From Deltaproteobacteria bacterium RIFOXYA12_FULL_58_15 (GTDB taxonomy: Bacteria; Myxococcota; XYA12-FULL-58-9), in NCBI GenBank assembly GCA_001798605.1, contig MGST01000203.1:1-38012 (forward strand): a stretch of 38,012 bases of DNA. Direction: 5' to 3'. Below are positions 8,182-15,995 of the stretch, piece after piece (positions within the stretch are counted from its first letter, which is position 1; each line of letters starts with the position of its first letter). A program made the position numbers and the translations under genes. The notes under the pieces were generated by a model. That model ran no database searches and was not told the origin of the DNA. It saw only the letters and a program-made list of their open reading frames with translations.

Positions 8182-8847
8182 ATGAATGCTCACCAACAGC
8201 AGGCACTCGAAAGACTCACTAGACCCGGTGCTGCTCCCCTCTTTGGTTTCGACGAGAAGGTTCGTTTCACGTTTGCACGACACAAATTGTCAGTGAGCAG
8301 GGGCGGGCAACACATACTCTACCGGCTTTTCGGATTTGTGTTCTGCCTTTGGGTGGCATGGGGGATTTGGGATAGCATTGTCCCCAATAACGCCGGGATG
8401 TCTGTGTTCGACATCATCTTCAACATCATTGGCTACGCTCTGTTTCCCATTATCTGTATTCTGGCGGTTGTTTCGTTGAGGCTCGCATTGTCCGCGTCAG
8501 CTCTGGTGATCGATCTTCAGCGTCACGTTTTCGAGATCCACGTTGGACGTCTTTGGAGTAACCTTCTTATCCCGCTTCCCCGCAGAGATGTCGTTGGTTT
8601 CGAAGTATTTGACGTACGTCGCGATGCATTAGAGGCGAGCCCTGACGGCAATCCGAGGGAATTCTTCGTTTATCTTGCCATCAAAGACAGACGGAAGATC
8701 TCAATCTTTCGCTCCAACGACGGTAGAATGCTCCAAGAATTCAAATCCAAAATTGCAGAACCGGCGAATATCGACGTCATGCCCGCGTCGCCTGAATTGC
8801 TTGCGTCGTTCGCCTCGTTGTCGGCTGGCTGGGGTGTTGACGGTTAG
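8182..8847 (+). CDS. Hypothetical two-TM membrane protein
   Basis: A 221-residue protein I do not recognise. After a polar start (MNAHQQQALERLTRPGAAPLFG) come two hydrophobic segments at about residues 50-70 (LYRLFGFVFCLWVAWGIWDSI) and 82-108 (IIFNIIGYALFPIICILAVVS). A soluble, strand-rich C-terminal half follows (VIDLQRHVFEIHVGRLW, FFVYLAIKDRRKISIFRSNDGRML), resembling the PH-like fold seen in other two-TM bacterial proteins. That comparison is structural intuition only. The ATG at 8182 has no strong Shine-Dalgarno; the frame is open upstream, but the protein-like part starts here. The PilZ–receiver gene begins 39 bases downstream and may be cotranscribed. Confidence 0.7.
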   Translation: MNAHQQQALERLTRPGAAPLFGFDEKVRFTFARHKLSVSRGGQHILYRLFGFVFCLWVAWGIWDSIVPNNAGMSVFDIIFNIIGYALFPIICILAVVSLRLALSASALVIDLQRHVFEIHVGRLWSNLLIPLPRRDVVGFEVFDVRRDALEASPDGNPREFFVYLAIKDRRKISIFRSNDGRMLQEFKSKIAEPANIDVMPASPELLASFASLSAGWGVDG

Positions 8848-8886
8848 ATTGATTTGGAGTCACAATGATGGCCAGATCGGAAATCC

Positions 8887-10362
8887 ATGATGTGGAAAAA
8901 CTGTGCCGCCCTAGTTGTCAATGAGCTCTACACTGATTTCAATACCACAGTCGCCGAGCTGTTGTCATTGCACGAATCCCTTGAGGCGACTGACTGTCTG
9001 TTGAGCACGGACTTCTTCCTCACGGACTCCTCGGTGTTGATAGTCATTGTCCACTTCTCAGCCGAGAGTGTGCCCCTCACCTTGCTGCGCAACGCAATGA
9101 CCTCCGACACCTCCACATGTCTACGCATCCTCGACCTGAGTGTTTTGTCTGAACCACAGATGGAGTCCTTTCACGCCAAACGTTTGCAGAACGTAGCGTG
9201 GCAAAAGCGGGAGGTGCAGGATTGGCCCGAGACTATCGCGGCTGTCCGCACTCAGCTGTTTCCCCTGGCACAAACAGATGAAGCTGGTACCTCGGGAAGG
9301 ATCCAGCTGGACCTAGAGGTCGTTGTGGTGGCAGGGGGCCAAGAATATCCAGGCAGACTCACGACGATCAGTCCCAGAGAGGCGATCATCCACTGCACGA
9401 GACGTCCCTCGGTTGGGGAGAAGGTGACTCTTTCACTGCCCACATCCAGGTCGGAATGGCGGTTGATCATTGATGCACGTGTATGCTCCCACATCGGGGT
9501 TTCTGGCACGGAGGTGTCGGGAAGCGGTGCCTTTGAGGTCGGGCTTCTACTCGATGACAACAATCGTGTGTTGTTTGAGTCTTTCCTCAACGCCCAGACC
9601 CGCTGTGTTCCATGGCCAGGCCCCTCGGGCCGACGTTTTGAACGCTTCCCCATTCGACTGGCGGTTACCTATCATGGACTTCAAGGCCAAGAGAGCGTGG
9701 TCAATCTCAGCCGGGGGGGGGCGTTCATCGAGTCGAAAAATCCCCCCGCCTTGAATACAGAGCTCGACATGCGTCTGTCTCTGACCGGCAAGACTGAGAC
9801 GGTTGGCTTGCGCGGACGTGTGGTGCACATCGGCGAAGCGTCTGGGGGCCGACCCGGTGGCGTAGGCGTCGAGTTCATCGACTCCCCGGAGAAAGTTGCA
9901 GAAGCGATTCGCAGGCTCCTCGGCCGAAACAAGATGCCCTCAGACCGGCGAATTCTCATTGTCGATGACGACAGGTTCTTCCGCGAGGTCATCGGTGGGG
10001 CTTTTCGAGTAGCGGGCTACGAGGTGTTGCAGGCTCCAGATGGGGTGCACGCTCTTCAGGTCTTGGTCGAAGAACTATTGCGGCTCGATGTGGTGGCGCT
10101 CGACCTGTTTATGCCCGGCATTACTGGCGTCGAGGTCATCGAGAAGATTCGACGGGTAGGTGGCGAGAGAGATCTCGTCCTCGTTGTGTTGACGGGTGCC
10201 GAACTCACTGAGGAGGACGTAAAAAATCTCAAAGACTTCGGTGCCAACGATGTGTTTCCAAAACAAATCGATCCCGAAGAGCTCACAGGTCGCGTCAACG
10301 CACTGGTCGCCGCGCAATGGGCGACGCTCTCCGAGCAGGCCATTGATGGCCTTTTGGGGTAG
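8887..10362 (+). CDS. PilZ–PilZ–receiver domain signalling protein
   Basis: A 491-residue cytoplasmic signalling protein. Residues ~1-135 are unassigned. Residues ~140-230 look like a degenerate PilZ barrel lacking the RxxxR motif. Residues ~249-345 form a canonical PilZ domain of the myxobacterial TIGR02266 type: RRFERFPIRLAV supplies RxxxR, and VNLSRGGAFIES matches the D/NxSxxG motif for c-di-GMP. Residues ~355-480 are a receiver domain with the acidic pocket VDDD, phospho-acceptor D406 (VALDLFMPG) and the conserved Lys in DVFPKQ. No output DNA-binding domain or kinase gene is adjacent, so it should link phosphorelay input to c-di-GMP through protein contacts. Myxobacterial relatives act in motility and development. 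Confidence 0.88.
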   Translation: MMWKNCAALVVNELYTDFNTTVAELLSLHESLEATDCLLSTDFFLTDSSVLIVIVHFSAESVPLTLLRNAMTSDTSTCLRILDLSVLSEPQMESFHAKRLQNVAWQKREVQDWPETIAAVRTQLFPLAQTDEAGTSGRIQLDLEVVVVAGGQEYPGRLTTISPREAIIHCTRRPSVGEKVTLSLPTSRSEWRLIIDARVCSHIGVSGTEVSGSGAFEVGLLLDDNNRVLFESFLNAQTRCVPWPGPSGRRFERFPIRLAVTYHGLQGQESVVNLSRGGAFIESKNPPALNTELDMRLSLTGKTETVGLRGRVVHIGEASGGRPGGVGVEFIDSPEKVAEAIRRLLGRNKMPSDRRILIVDDDRFFREVIGGAFRVAGYEVLQAPDGVHALQVLVEELLRLDVVALDLFMPGITGVEVIEKIRRVGGERDLVLVVLTGAELTEEDVKNLKDFGANDVFPKQIDPEELTGRVNALVAAQWATLSEQAIDGLLG

Positions 10363-10471
10363 TTGTCTATGGGCGGCCGCTTCGAGTGGCGGTTGCGGCT
10401 CGCACTCAAATCTAATAGGCAGAAGTGGAAGCCAATCGCTTTGGCTTTCGTCAATTGGCAGGGAGAACGCT

Positions 10472-11962
10472 ATGTCCCGATGGTTGGTCTGCATGTCCAC
10501 TTGTTGCGCAGTTTCGTGCGCGACAACCCCGAAAGATCTCGTCTACCCAATCTCTCGAGGTGATTCGTTGCAGCACGTGCTCGACCGCAACATCGCCCAG
10601 ATAGACGCATTTGTCGCAGGTAGTCCGGCTCTCAGGGGAGTTGTGGTCAACGATCTCACAGAACATCTGATGGAGAGTCGACCCGATCTGTTGTTGGTGG
10701 ATTTGGGAGTGGGGAAGCAACTCGTTGTCAGTCCTCTGGGGGCATTGCAGATTCTCGGGGCGAATGGGCTGCCCGCGCCCTTGCGGATTACCGGAGAGCG
10801 TCTGTCCAACGTTGCGAGCCGTTTGCGTGCCGGCCCGGACGATGAAATCCACAAACGTCTTGCGCAAGCGGTTGTCGCAGCGGGTCTCAAACCGAAGTCG
10901 GTGACTCTGGGAGTCGATGGCAAATCGGTCCAAGTTGGAGAGACGACCTTCAGGCTGGGCACCGGCATGACCGTCGTCGGTGGACACAGCCATTTCCACA
11001 TTGTTGGCAAAGAGGGTGAGGAGTCGTTCACGGTGTCTGTTTGGCCAGTGGATGAGGTGTTCTCGTTTCCGGAGAACCCGTTCTTCTATGTAACCGACGA
11101 CAACCGGATCGAGTCGAAGCATGACACCAGTTGGGAGATCAAAAGGCTCCTGTCAGAGGGGCAAATCATGGAGCACGACGGGCGCTATCATCTGACTCGC
11201 GCCTTTGCTTTTGAGCCATGGCAACAGTTGGTAACAACGGCCGCCTCTGAAGATTTGCCGCCGGTCCAAAGGCGTCTCGCCGCTGAGATCGAGGCCGCTT
11301 TGATTGCGAACCATTTTGCTCTTAGCGATGTCGACTTCTCCGCGGATCTGGAAAAGACCAAAACCCGCATCGGTCGTTCGTTGGCGGCTCTCGAGCGCGG
11401 CATGACCGGACCGCAGCTCACCTTTGTGGTGCAATTCAATGCATCTCTCGAGGAGGAGGGTCACCTGTTGCGGATCGACGACCAGGTCATTCGTGTGGGC
11501 GATGGACTCCGGTTCGGTTTTTGTCGGCACCATGTTCACGTCATGGATGAACGGCATCTGGGGGTGAACGTTGCGATTCGTCCGCCGGGTATGGGCGAAA
11601 AGCTTACGGTGCCCCCCAACGCGTTTGTTATAGCCAAGGATGGGCAGATCGAAATGCGGGAATTGTCCCCAGAGACGCTCGAAATATTGAAGCGTCGTTG
11701 GATCGAGCCGGCGGAGCACGCCTATCAACTCACAGAGCGCATCAACCCGGTTGCGCTGCAGGAGCTGCGGGCTGCGGCGACGGATGATCGCTTGTCTGGA
11801 GCGCAGAAAGAGAAGTTCAGCACCAAGATCGCAGAGCTCATGGCCGCGGAGCTACCCACTGATTCGGAGCAGGATCTGGTCGATGCGGTCAAGGACCGTG
11901 GCAAGAGCATCGCGTCGTTGCACAAAGAGTTGCAGCGCCTCTTGCGAAAGCGCCGCCGTTGA
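10472..11962 (+). CDS. Hypothetical lipoprotein with internal duplication
   Basis: A 496-residue protein of unknown family. MSRWLVCMSTCCAVSC gives a short signal with lipobox AVSC, so it should be a lipoprotein. The ATG at 10472 follows GGGAGA at good distance. Two halves resemble each other: SVQVGETTFRLGTGMTVVGG with HSHFHIV (about residues 148-175) matches LLRIDDQVIRVGDGLRFGF with HHVHVMD (about 332-358). Each is followed by a PENPFFYVTDDNRIE / PPNAFVIAKDGQIE segment and a YHLTRAF / YQLTERI helix region. The tail is Lys/Arg-rich. It follows the PilZ–receiver gene by 109 bases on the same strand. No enzymatic motif is visible; surface or periplasmic binding is a guess. Confidence 0.75.
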   Translation: MSRWLVCMSTCCAVSCATTPKDLVYPISRGDSLQHVLDRNIAQIDAFVAGSPALRGVVVNDLTEHLMESRPDLLLVDLGVGKQLVVSPLGALQILGANGLPAPLRITGERLSNVASRLRAGPDDEIHKRLAQAVVAAGLKPKSVTLGVDGKSVQVGETTFRLGTGMTVVGGHSHFHIVGKEGEESFTVSVWPVDEVFSFPENPFFYVTDDNRIESKHDTSWEIKRLLSEGQIMEHDGRYHLTRAFAFEPWQQLVTTAASEDLPPVQRRLAAEIEAALIANHFALSDVDFSADLEKTKTRIGRSLAALERGMTGPQLTFVVQFNASLEEEGHLLRIDDQVIRVGDGLRFGFCRHHVHVMDERHLGVNVAIRPPGMGEKLTVPPNAFVIAKDGQIEMRELSPETLEILKRRWIEPAEHAYQLTERINPVALQELRAAATDDRLSGAQKEKFSTKIAELMAAELPTDSEQDLVDAVKDRGKSIASLHKELQRLLRKRRR

Positions 11963-11971
11963 GTCGATCGG

Positions 11972-12391
11972 TCAACCCTCCAGCTCGGCGACAATCTTGC
12001 TTGCGAGCTTTTGGCCCTGCTCGTTGTCTAGCGAGCCTGCTGGCCAACCGACACCCAACCCCGATTTGACGTCTGTCTTGGGGATGATGTGGAAGTGCAC
12101 ATGTTGTACGACCTGATGGGCCATCGGTCCGTTGTTCTGCAGGATGTTGTACTGCTCGGTGCCCGTTGCCTTCATGATGGCTCGACACAATCGCGGAAGA
12201 ACACGACCAATGGCTGCTGACGACTCGTCGGAGAGCCGGTCCAGGGTCTCGGCGGGTTCTTTGGGGATGACCAGAGTGTGACCACGGCTCAAAGGGCCAA
12301 CGTCCAAGAAAGCGAGCACGAGATCGTCTTCGTACACTCGGTGGCAAGGAATACCGCCGGCGATGATTTTGCTGAAAATGGTTTCTGGCAT
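11972..12391 (-). CDS. HIT-family nucleotide hydrolase/transferase
   Basis: A 139-residue HIT (histidine triad) protein of the HINT/Hit branch, which hydrolyses purine nucleoside phosphoramidates or dinucleotides. It starts MPETIFSKIIAGGIPCHRVYEDD, typical of the family, although the usual zinc-binding CxxC is replaced by SKII...C. The catalytic triad motif QHVHFHIIP (H97, H99, H101) is complete. I chose the ATG at 12391; ATG 12409 and 12427 would add 6 or 12 residues, and none has a clear Shine-Dalgarno. Its stop lies nine bases from that of the upstream lipoprotein (convergent). The PLP enzyme gene ends 62 bases upstream on the same strand, so the two may share a transcript. Confidence 0.93.
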   Translation of the reverse strand: MPETIFSKIIAGGIPCHRVYEDDLVLAFLDVGPLSRGHTLVIPKEPAETLDRLSDESSAAIGRVLPRLCRAIMKATGTEQYNILQNNGPMAHQVVQHVHFHIIPKTDVKSGLGVGWPAGSLDNEQGQKLASKIVAELEG

Positions 12392-12453
12392 GAGGTGAAC
12401 GTAGCCCATGTCAGCCGTGGAAGCCAACCGATCGAGGTCACGTGGTCACGTGT

Positions 12454-13659
12454 TCACGTGTTCAAGATCCCCACCCTTGAGAGGCTCTTGTGCATTCGTT
12501 CGATGGTGCGGTCGATGTCCTTGTCGATGCCCACAGAGAAACGCACCAGACTTTTGGTAAGACCCATGGATTCCTGTGTTGCGGATGGGATCTCTGACGA
12601 CGTGCTGTGGCCGGGGGCAGAGAAGAGGGTCTTGAAGTAGCCGAGACTCACCGCCAGGTAACCGACCTGTTCCTCTTGCATGATTTTCATCAGCTGACGC
12701 GCCGCCTCGTCACTGCCAAAATCGACCGCGAGCATACCCCCGAAGCCGTACTCGGGATGCATCATCTTCTTCATCAGTTGGTGCTGCGGGTGTTTGCTAA
12801 GGCCCGGGTAGTGCACATCGAAGCCCCACCCGGAGAGCGCCTCGGCGAGGGCCAGGGCGTTTTGCGAGTGTTGCTGCATGCGAATGTGTAGCGTGTGCAG
12901 ATTCTTGAGGATACTTGCCGCGCGGAGACTATCGAGCACCGGTCCGAACAGCATTGCGACACCGTTATTGACGTCGGCGAGTTGAGCGACGAGCTCCGAA
13001 GGTCCACAGATGGCACCGGCCACCGTATCGGAGGAGCCGTTGATGAACTTGGTGAGGCTGTGCACCACGACGTCGGCGCCAAGTCGAGCTGGACTGAGGA
13101 TCATCGGTGTGAAGGTGTTGTCGACCACGAGCAACACGTCGTGTTTGTGCGCGATGTTGGCGAGGGTCACGATGTCCGCGACTTCGAGCAACGGGTTGGT
13201 GACTGACTCCGTGTAGAGGATGCGGGTCTTGTTGGTGAGGGCTTTCTCGACGGCGGTCAGGTCGGTGATATCGACGAATCTCGTTTTGATGCCGAACCGG
13301 GGCAGGAGGTTGTTGAGCAGGGCGTAAGTCCCGCCATAGACGGTTCGCCCCGACACGATCTCATCGCCCGAGCTGCACGACTGCATTACCACCGATGTGA
13401 TGGCGCTCATCCCAGAAGCGGTGACCCATCCTGCCGGTGTGTCCTCCATGGCTGCGAGAGCTGTGGCGAGGTAACGGTTGGTTGGATTCCAGTGCCGAGA
13501 ATAGAGGAAACATCCCTCCATCTCGTGCTCGAATGCGTCCTCCATGGTTTCGGGGGACATGAAGGTGAAGGTGGAGCTGTCGGTGATTGAGGGATTGATG
13601 TCCCCGAACTCGCCGAATACCAGCTGATCTTGGATTGCGTTTGCTGGATTGAAAGGCAT
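12454..13659 (-). CDS. Cys/Met metabolism PLP enzyme (cystathionine/methionine gamma-lyase family)
   Basis: A 401-residue fold-type I PLP enzyme of the Cys/Met metabolism family (gamma-lyases, gamma-synthases, O-acetylhomoserine sulfhydrylases). Visible signatures are YSRHWNPTNRYL (phosphate-binding Tyr/Arg from the neighbouring subunit), ASGMSAI, the stacking Tyr in VYGGTYALL, VVDNTFTP with the PLP-pyridine Asp, and HSLTKFINGSSD with the Schiff-base Lys. The C-terminus holds the SLG and RFSVGI substrate-carboxylate segments. Which reaction it catalyses cannot be decided by eye. A GGAGG five bases before the ATG at 13659 fixes the start. Its upstream region holds two perfect 24-base tandem repeats. 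Confidence 0.92.
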   Translation of the reverse strand: MPFNPANAIQDQLVFGEFGDINPSITDSSTFTFMSPETMEDAFEHEMEGCFLYSRHWNPTNRYLATALAAMEDTPAGWVTASGMSAITSVVMQSCSSGDEIVSGRTVYGGTYALLNNLLPRFGIKTRFVDITDLTAVEKALTNKTRILYTESVTNPLLEVADIVTLANIAHKHDVLLVVDNTFTPMILSPARLGADVVVHSLTKFINGSSDTVAGAICGPSELVAQLADVNNGVAMLFGPVLDSLRAASILKNLHTLHIRMQQHSQNALALAEALSGWGFDVHYPGLSKHPQHQLMKKMMHPEYGFGGMLAVDFGSDEAARQLMKIMQEEQVGYLAVSLGYFKTLFSAPGHSTSSEIPSATQESMGLTKSLVRFSVGIDKDIDRTIERMHKSLSRVGILNT

Positions 13660-13726
13660 GACGACCTCCGCCAAATGGCGTCCCGTTGGCTCTCACAACC
13701 ACATCCCGGACACAAGAGGACAATTT

Positions 13727-13774
13727 CTGGAGGTTGCCAGAGCCCGAGTGCTGGAGGTTGCCAGAGCCCGAGTG
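13727..13774. repeat. Perfect 24-base tandem duplication upstream of the PLP enzyme
   Basis: Two identical adjacent 24-mers (13727-13750 and 13751-13774) lie 68 bases upstream of the PLP-enzyme ATG. Each contains a small inverted repeat, CTGG-AGGTTG-CCAG, able to form a 4-5 bp hairpin. They could be paired regulator sites or a recent slippage duplication in the leader. Confidence 0.85.
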
Positions 13775-13803
13775 AAAGCCGGCGGCAAGCCGTAACGAGT
13801 GCC

Positions 13804-13832
13804 TTGACTCGTCCTCCGAGCAGTCCTAGACA
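13804..13832 (+). promoter_or_regulatory. Possible promoter of nuoLMN
   Basis: TTGACT (13804-13809, 5/6) is followed after 17 bases by TAGACA (13827-13832, 3/6). It lies about 100 bases upstream of the chosen nuoL start, in the only gap before the operon. Confidence 0.4.
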
Positions 13833-13931
13833 TGCCGCACTTTAGGGAAGTCGCTTCGGCGATGGAGAATTGTGCCCGAATTCTGGGGCCATTTCTCGAT
13901 ATTTACCAGGCGCCAGGCCGCGGATGGTGAG

Positions 13932-15995
13932 ATGGATCCGAGTATTGAGCAAATCAAGCCGTTTATTCCCCTGATCCCCTTGCTGCCGTTAATGGGGGCA
14001 ATACTAAATGGGCTGGTCGGGCATCGATTGCCACGCCCAATGGTTGCGTTTATCGGCTGCGCCACGGTGTTTTGCGCCTTTTTGATCTCTGCGTGGGCAT
14101 TTTGGGGCGTGTGGCAGCTGGCACAAGCCGGCAATCACGAACCATTGTCACAGACCCTCTACACCTGGATGGCGGCTGGAAGCCTGCGGGTCGACCTCAC
14201 CTTCGCGGTAGATGCCCTCTCCGGCATCATGATCCTGGTCGTTACCGGTGTGGGCTTCCTCATCCACGTCTATTCCATCGGCTACATGTCGCATGATCCC
14301 GCCGTAGCCCGCTACTTCGCGTACTTGAACCTGTTTTGTTTCGCGATGCTCACCTTGGTGCTTGGTGATTCGCTGCCGTTGATGTTCCTTGGTTGGGAAG
14401 GCGTGGGTCTGTGTTCCTATCTGCTCATCGGCTTTTGGTACACCGACATCGAAAAAGCGGTCGCCGGCAAGAAGGCGTTTGTTACCAACCGCATCGGCGA
14501 CTTTGGTTTCATCGTGGCGATGCTCTTGTTGTTTCGCTTCACCGGCACGTTGACCTTCGACGGCATCGAGAAGGCAGCCGCTGGCGGCACCATTGATGTA
14601 ATCTTGGCCACCGCGGTTTGCCTGATGCTGTTTCTCGGCGCCACCGGCAAGAGCGCCCAGATTCCTCTGTTTGTTTGGTTGCCCGACGCCATGGCTGGCC
14701 CGACGCCCGTGTCTGCCCTCATTCACGCCGCCACCATGGTCACCGCCGGTGTCTACATGGTCGCGCGCATGGGCTTTCTCTACTCGATGGCGCCGGTCGC
14801 CATGCTCACCGTGGCCGGAGTCGGAGCGGCAACAGCGTTGTTTGCCGCCACCATCGCGGTCGCGCAAAACGACATCAAGAAGGTGCTGGCCTACTCCACG
14901 GTCAGCCAACTCGGCTTTATGTTTGTCGCTGCAGGTCTCGGCGCCTATGCCGTCGCGGTGTTTCACCTGGTTACCCACGCATTCTTCAAGGCCTGCTTGT
15001 TCCTAGGCTCTGGCTCGGTGATTCACGGCATGAGCGGTGAGCAGGACATTCGCCAGATGGGCGGCTTGCTCAAAAAACAACCGATCACTGCGGTAACGTT
15101 CATCGTTGCTACCTTGGCGATCACCGGTGTACCGATTCCCTTCCTCGCGGGCTTCGTATCCAAGGATGCGATCCTTTGGAACGCCTGGATGTCGGGTCAC
15201 GAGGGTGCCGCCTACGCCTCAGTGTTCGCAAACGCCGGCAAGATCATCTGGGCAGTTGCTGTGATCGCCGCGCTCTTTACGGCCTTTTACATGTGGCGCC
15301 TGGTCTTTCTGACCTTCTTCTCTGGCAAGCTGCGCGCCAGCAAAGAAGTGGCCAATCACGTGCACGAGTCACCGTTCACCATGTGGTTCCCTTTGGTGGT
15401 CCTCGCCATCCTCTCCTTGTTTGGCGGTGCCCTCGGTTGGCCCCACATCGTTGGTGGTCACGATTGGATCGCCAACTGGCTGACCCCAATCGTTGGCAAG
15501 CTGCCGACTCCCGAAGGTCACTTCGTCGGTTTGGAGTGGACCCTGATTGGTGGTGTGACATTCGCGGCGCTACTCAGTTTCGGCACCGCCTATGTTCTCT
15601 ACTTCAAGGGAATCCATCCCGTGGCTGTCAAGCTCGCCACCGAGCGACCCTGGCGCTGGCTCTACCTGCGACTGTCGAACAAGTGGCACGTCGATGAGCT
15701 GTATGAAGCGACGGTCATCCAGCCATTGTGGTCCACCTCCCGCTTGGCTCTGTACGAAGGTATCGACAGGCGCGTCATTGACTGGCTCGTGAACACCGTG
15801 GGTTGGCTCGGTCGTTCCCTCGGCTTTGTCGGGCAACTGTTCCACTCAGGCAACATCCAGCGCTATCTCGCCATCTTCGCCATCGGCTTGGCATTTCTTC
15901 TCGGCATCTACTTCTTGCCAATGGTTAAGAACGCCGTGCCCGATGACAACGGGACGCCCACTCCCGCCCTCCAAGTGTTGGGAGGTGAGCCATGA
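13932..15995 (+). CDS. nuoL: NADH-quinone oxidoreductase subunit L
   Basis: A 687-residue antiporter-like membrane subunit of respiratory complex I that takes part in proton pumping. The core motifs are intact: LPLMFLGWEGVGLCSYLLIGFWY with the key glutamate, GATGKSAQIPLFVWLPDAM with the channel lysine, and PTPVSALIHAATMVTAGVY. QNDIKKVLAYSTVSQLGFM follows. The C-terminal part has the long lateral-helix region characteristic of NuoL (ALYEGIDRRVIDWLVN onward), ending with a final TM helix. I start at ATG 13932 (MDPSIEQIKPFIPLIPLLP); a GTG 20 codons upstream is possible. It overlaps nuoM by four bases. No nuoA–K gene precedes it. Confidence 0.95.
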   Translation: MDPSIEQIKPFIPLIPLLPLMGAILNGLVGHRLPRPMVAFIGCATVFCAFLISAWAFWGVWQLAQAGNHEPLSQTLYTWMAAGSLRVDLTFAVDALSGIMILVVTGVGFLIHVYSIGYMSHDPAVARYFAYLNLFCFAMLTLVLGDSLPLMFLGWEGVGLCSYLLIGFWYTDIEKAVAGKKAFVTNRIGDFGFIVAMLLLFRFTGTLTFDGIEKAAAGGTIDVILATAVCLMLFLGATGKSAQIPLFVWLPDAMAGPTPVSALIHAATMVTAGVYMVARMGFLYSMAPVAMLTVAGVGAATALFAATIAVAQNDIKKVLAYSTVSQLGFMFVAAGLGAYAVAVFHLVTHAFFKACLFLGSGSVIHGMSGEQDIRQMGGLLKKQPITAVTFIVATLAITGVPIPFLAGFVSKDAILWNAWMSGHEGAAYASVFANAGKIIWAVAVIAALFTAFYMWRLVFLTFFSGKLRASKEVANHVHESPFTMWFPLVVLAILSLFGGALGWPHIVGGHDWIANWLTPIVGKLPTPEGHFVGLEWTLIGGVTFAALLSFGTAYVLYFKGIHPVAVKLATERPWRWLYLRLSNKWHVDELYEATVIQPLWSTSRLALYEGIDRRVIDWLVNTVGWLGRSLGFVGQLFHSGNIQRYLAIFAIGLAFLLGIYFLPMVKNAVPDDNGTPTPALQVLGGEP

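Noticed and set aside
7816..8283. Long open upstream extension of the METTL7-like methyltransferase frame.
   Set aside because: The added residues have no methyltransferase character, and the family begins at the MSQIGAASYD start; the region also overlaps the start of the divergent two-TM gene.
13727..13774. GGCAACC within the 24-base repeats (minus strand) recalls a SAM (S-box) riboswitch element.
   Set aside because: The other conserved S-box parts (the AGAGGTGGAGGGA-type core and P1 closing stem) are absent, and the element is just a short tandem duplication.
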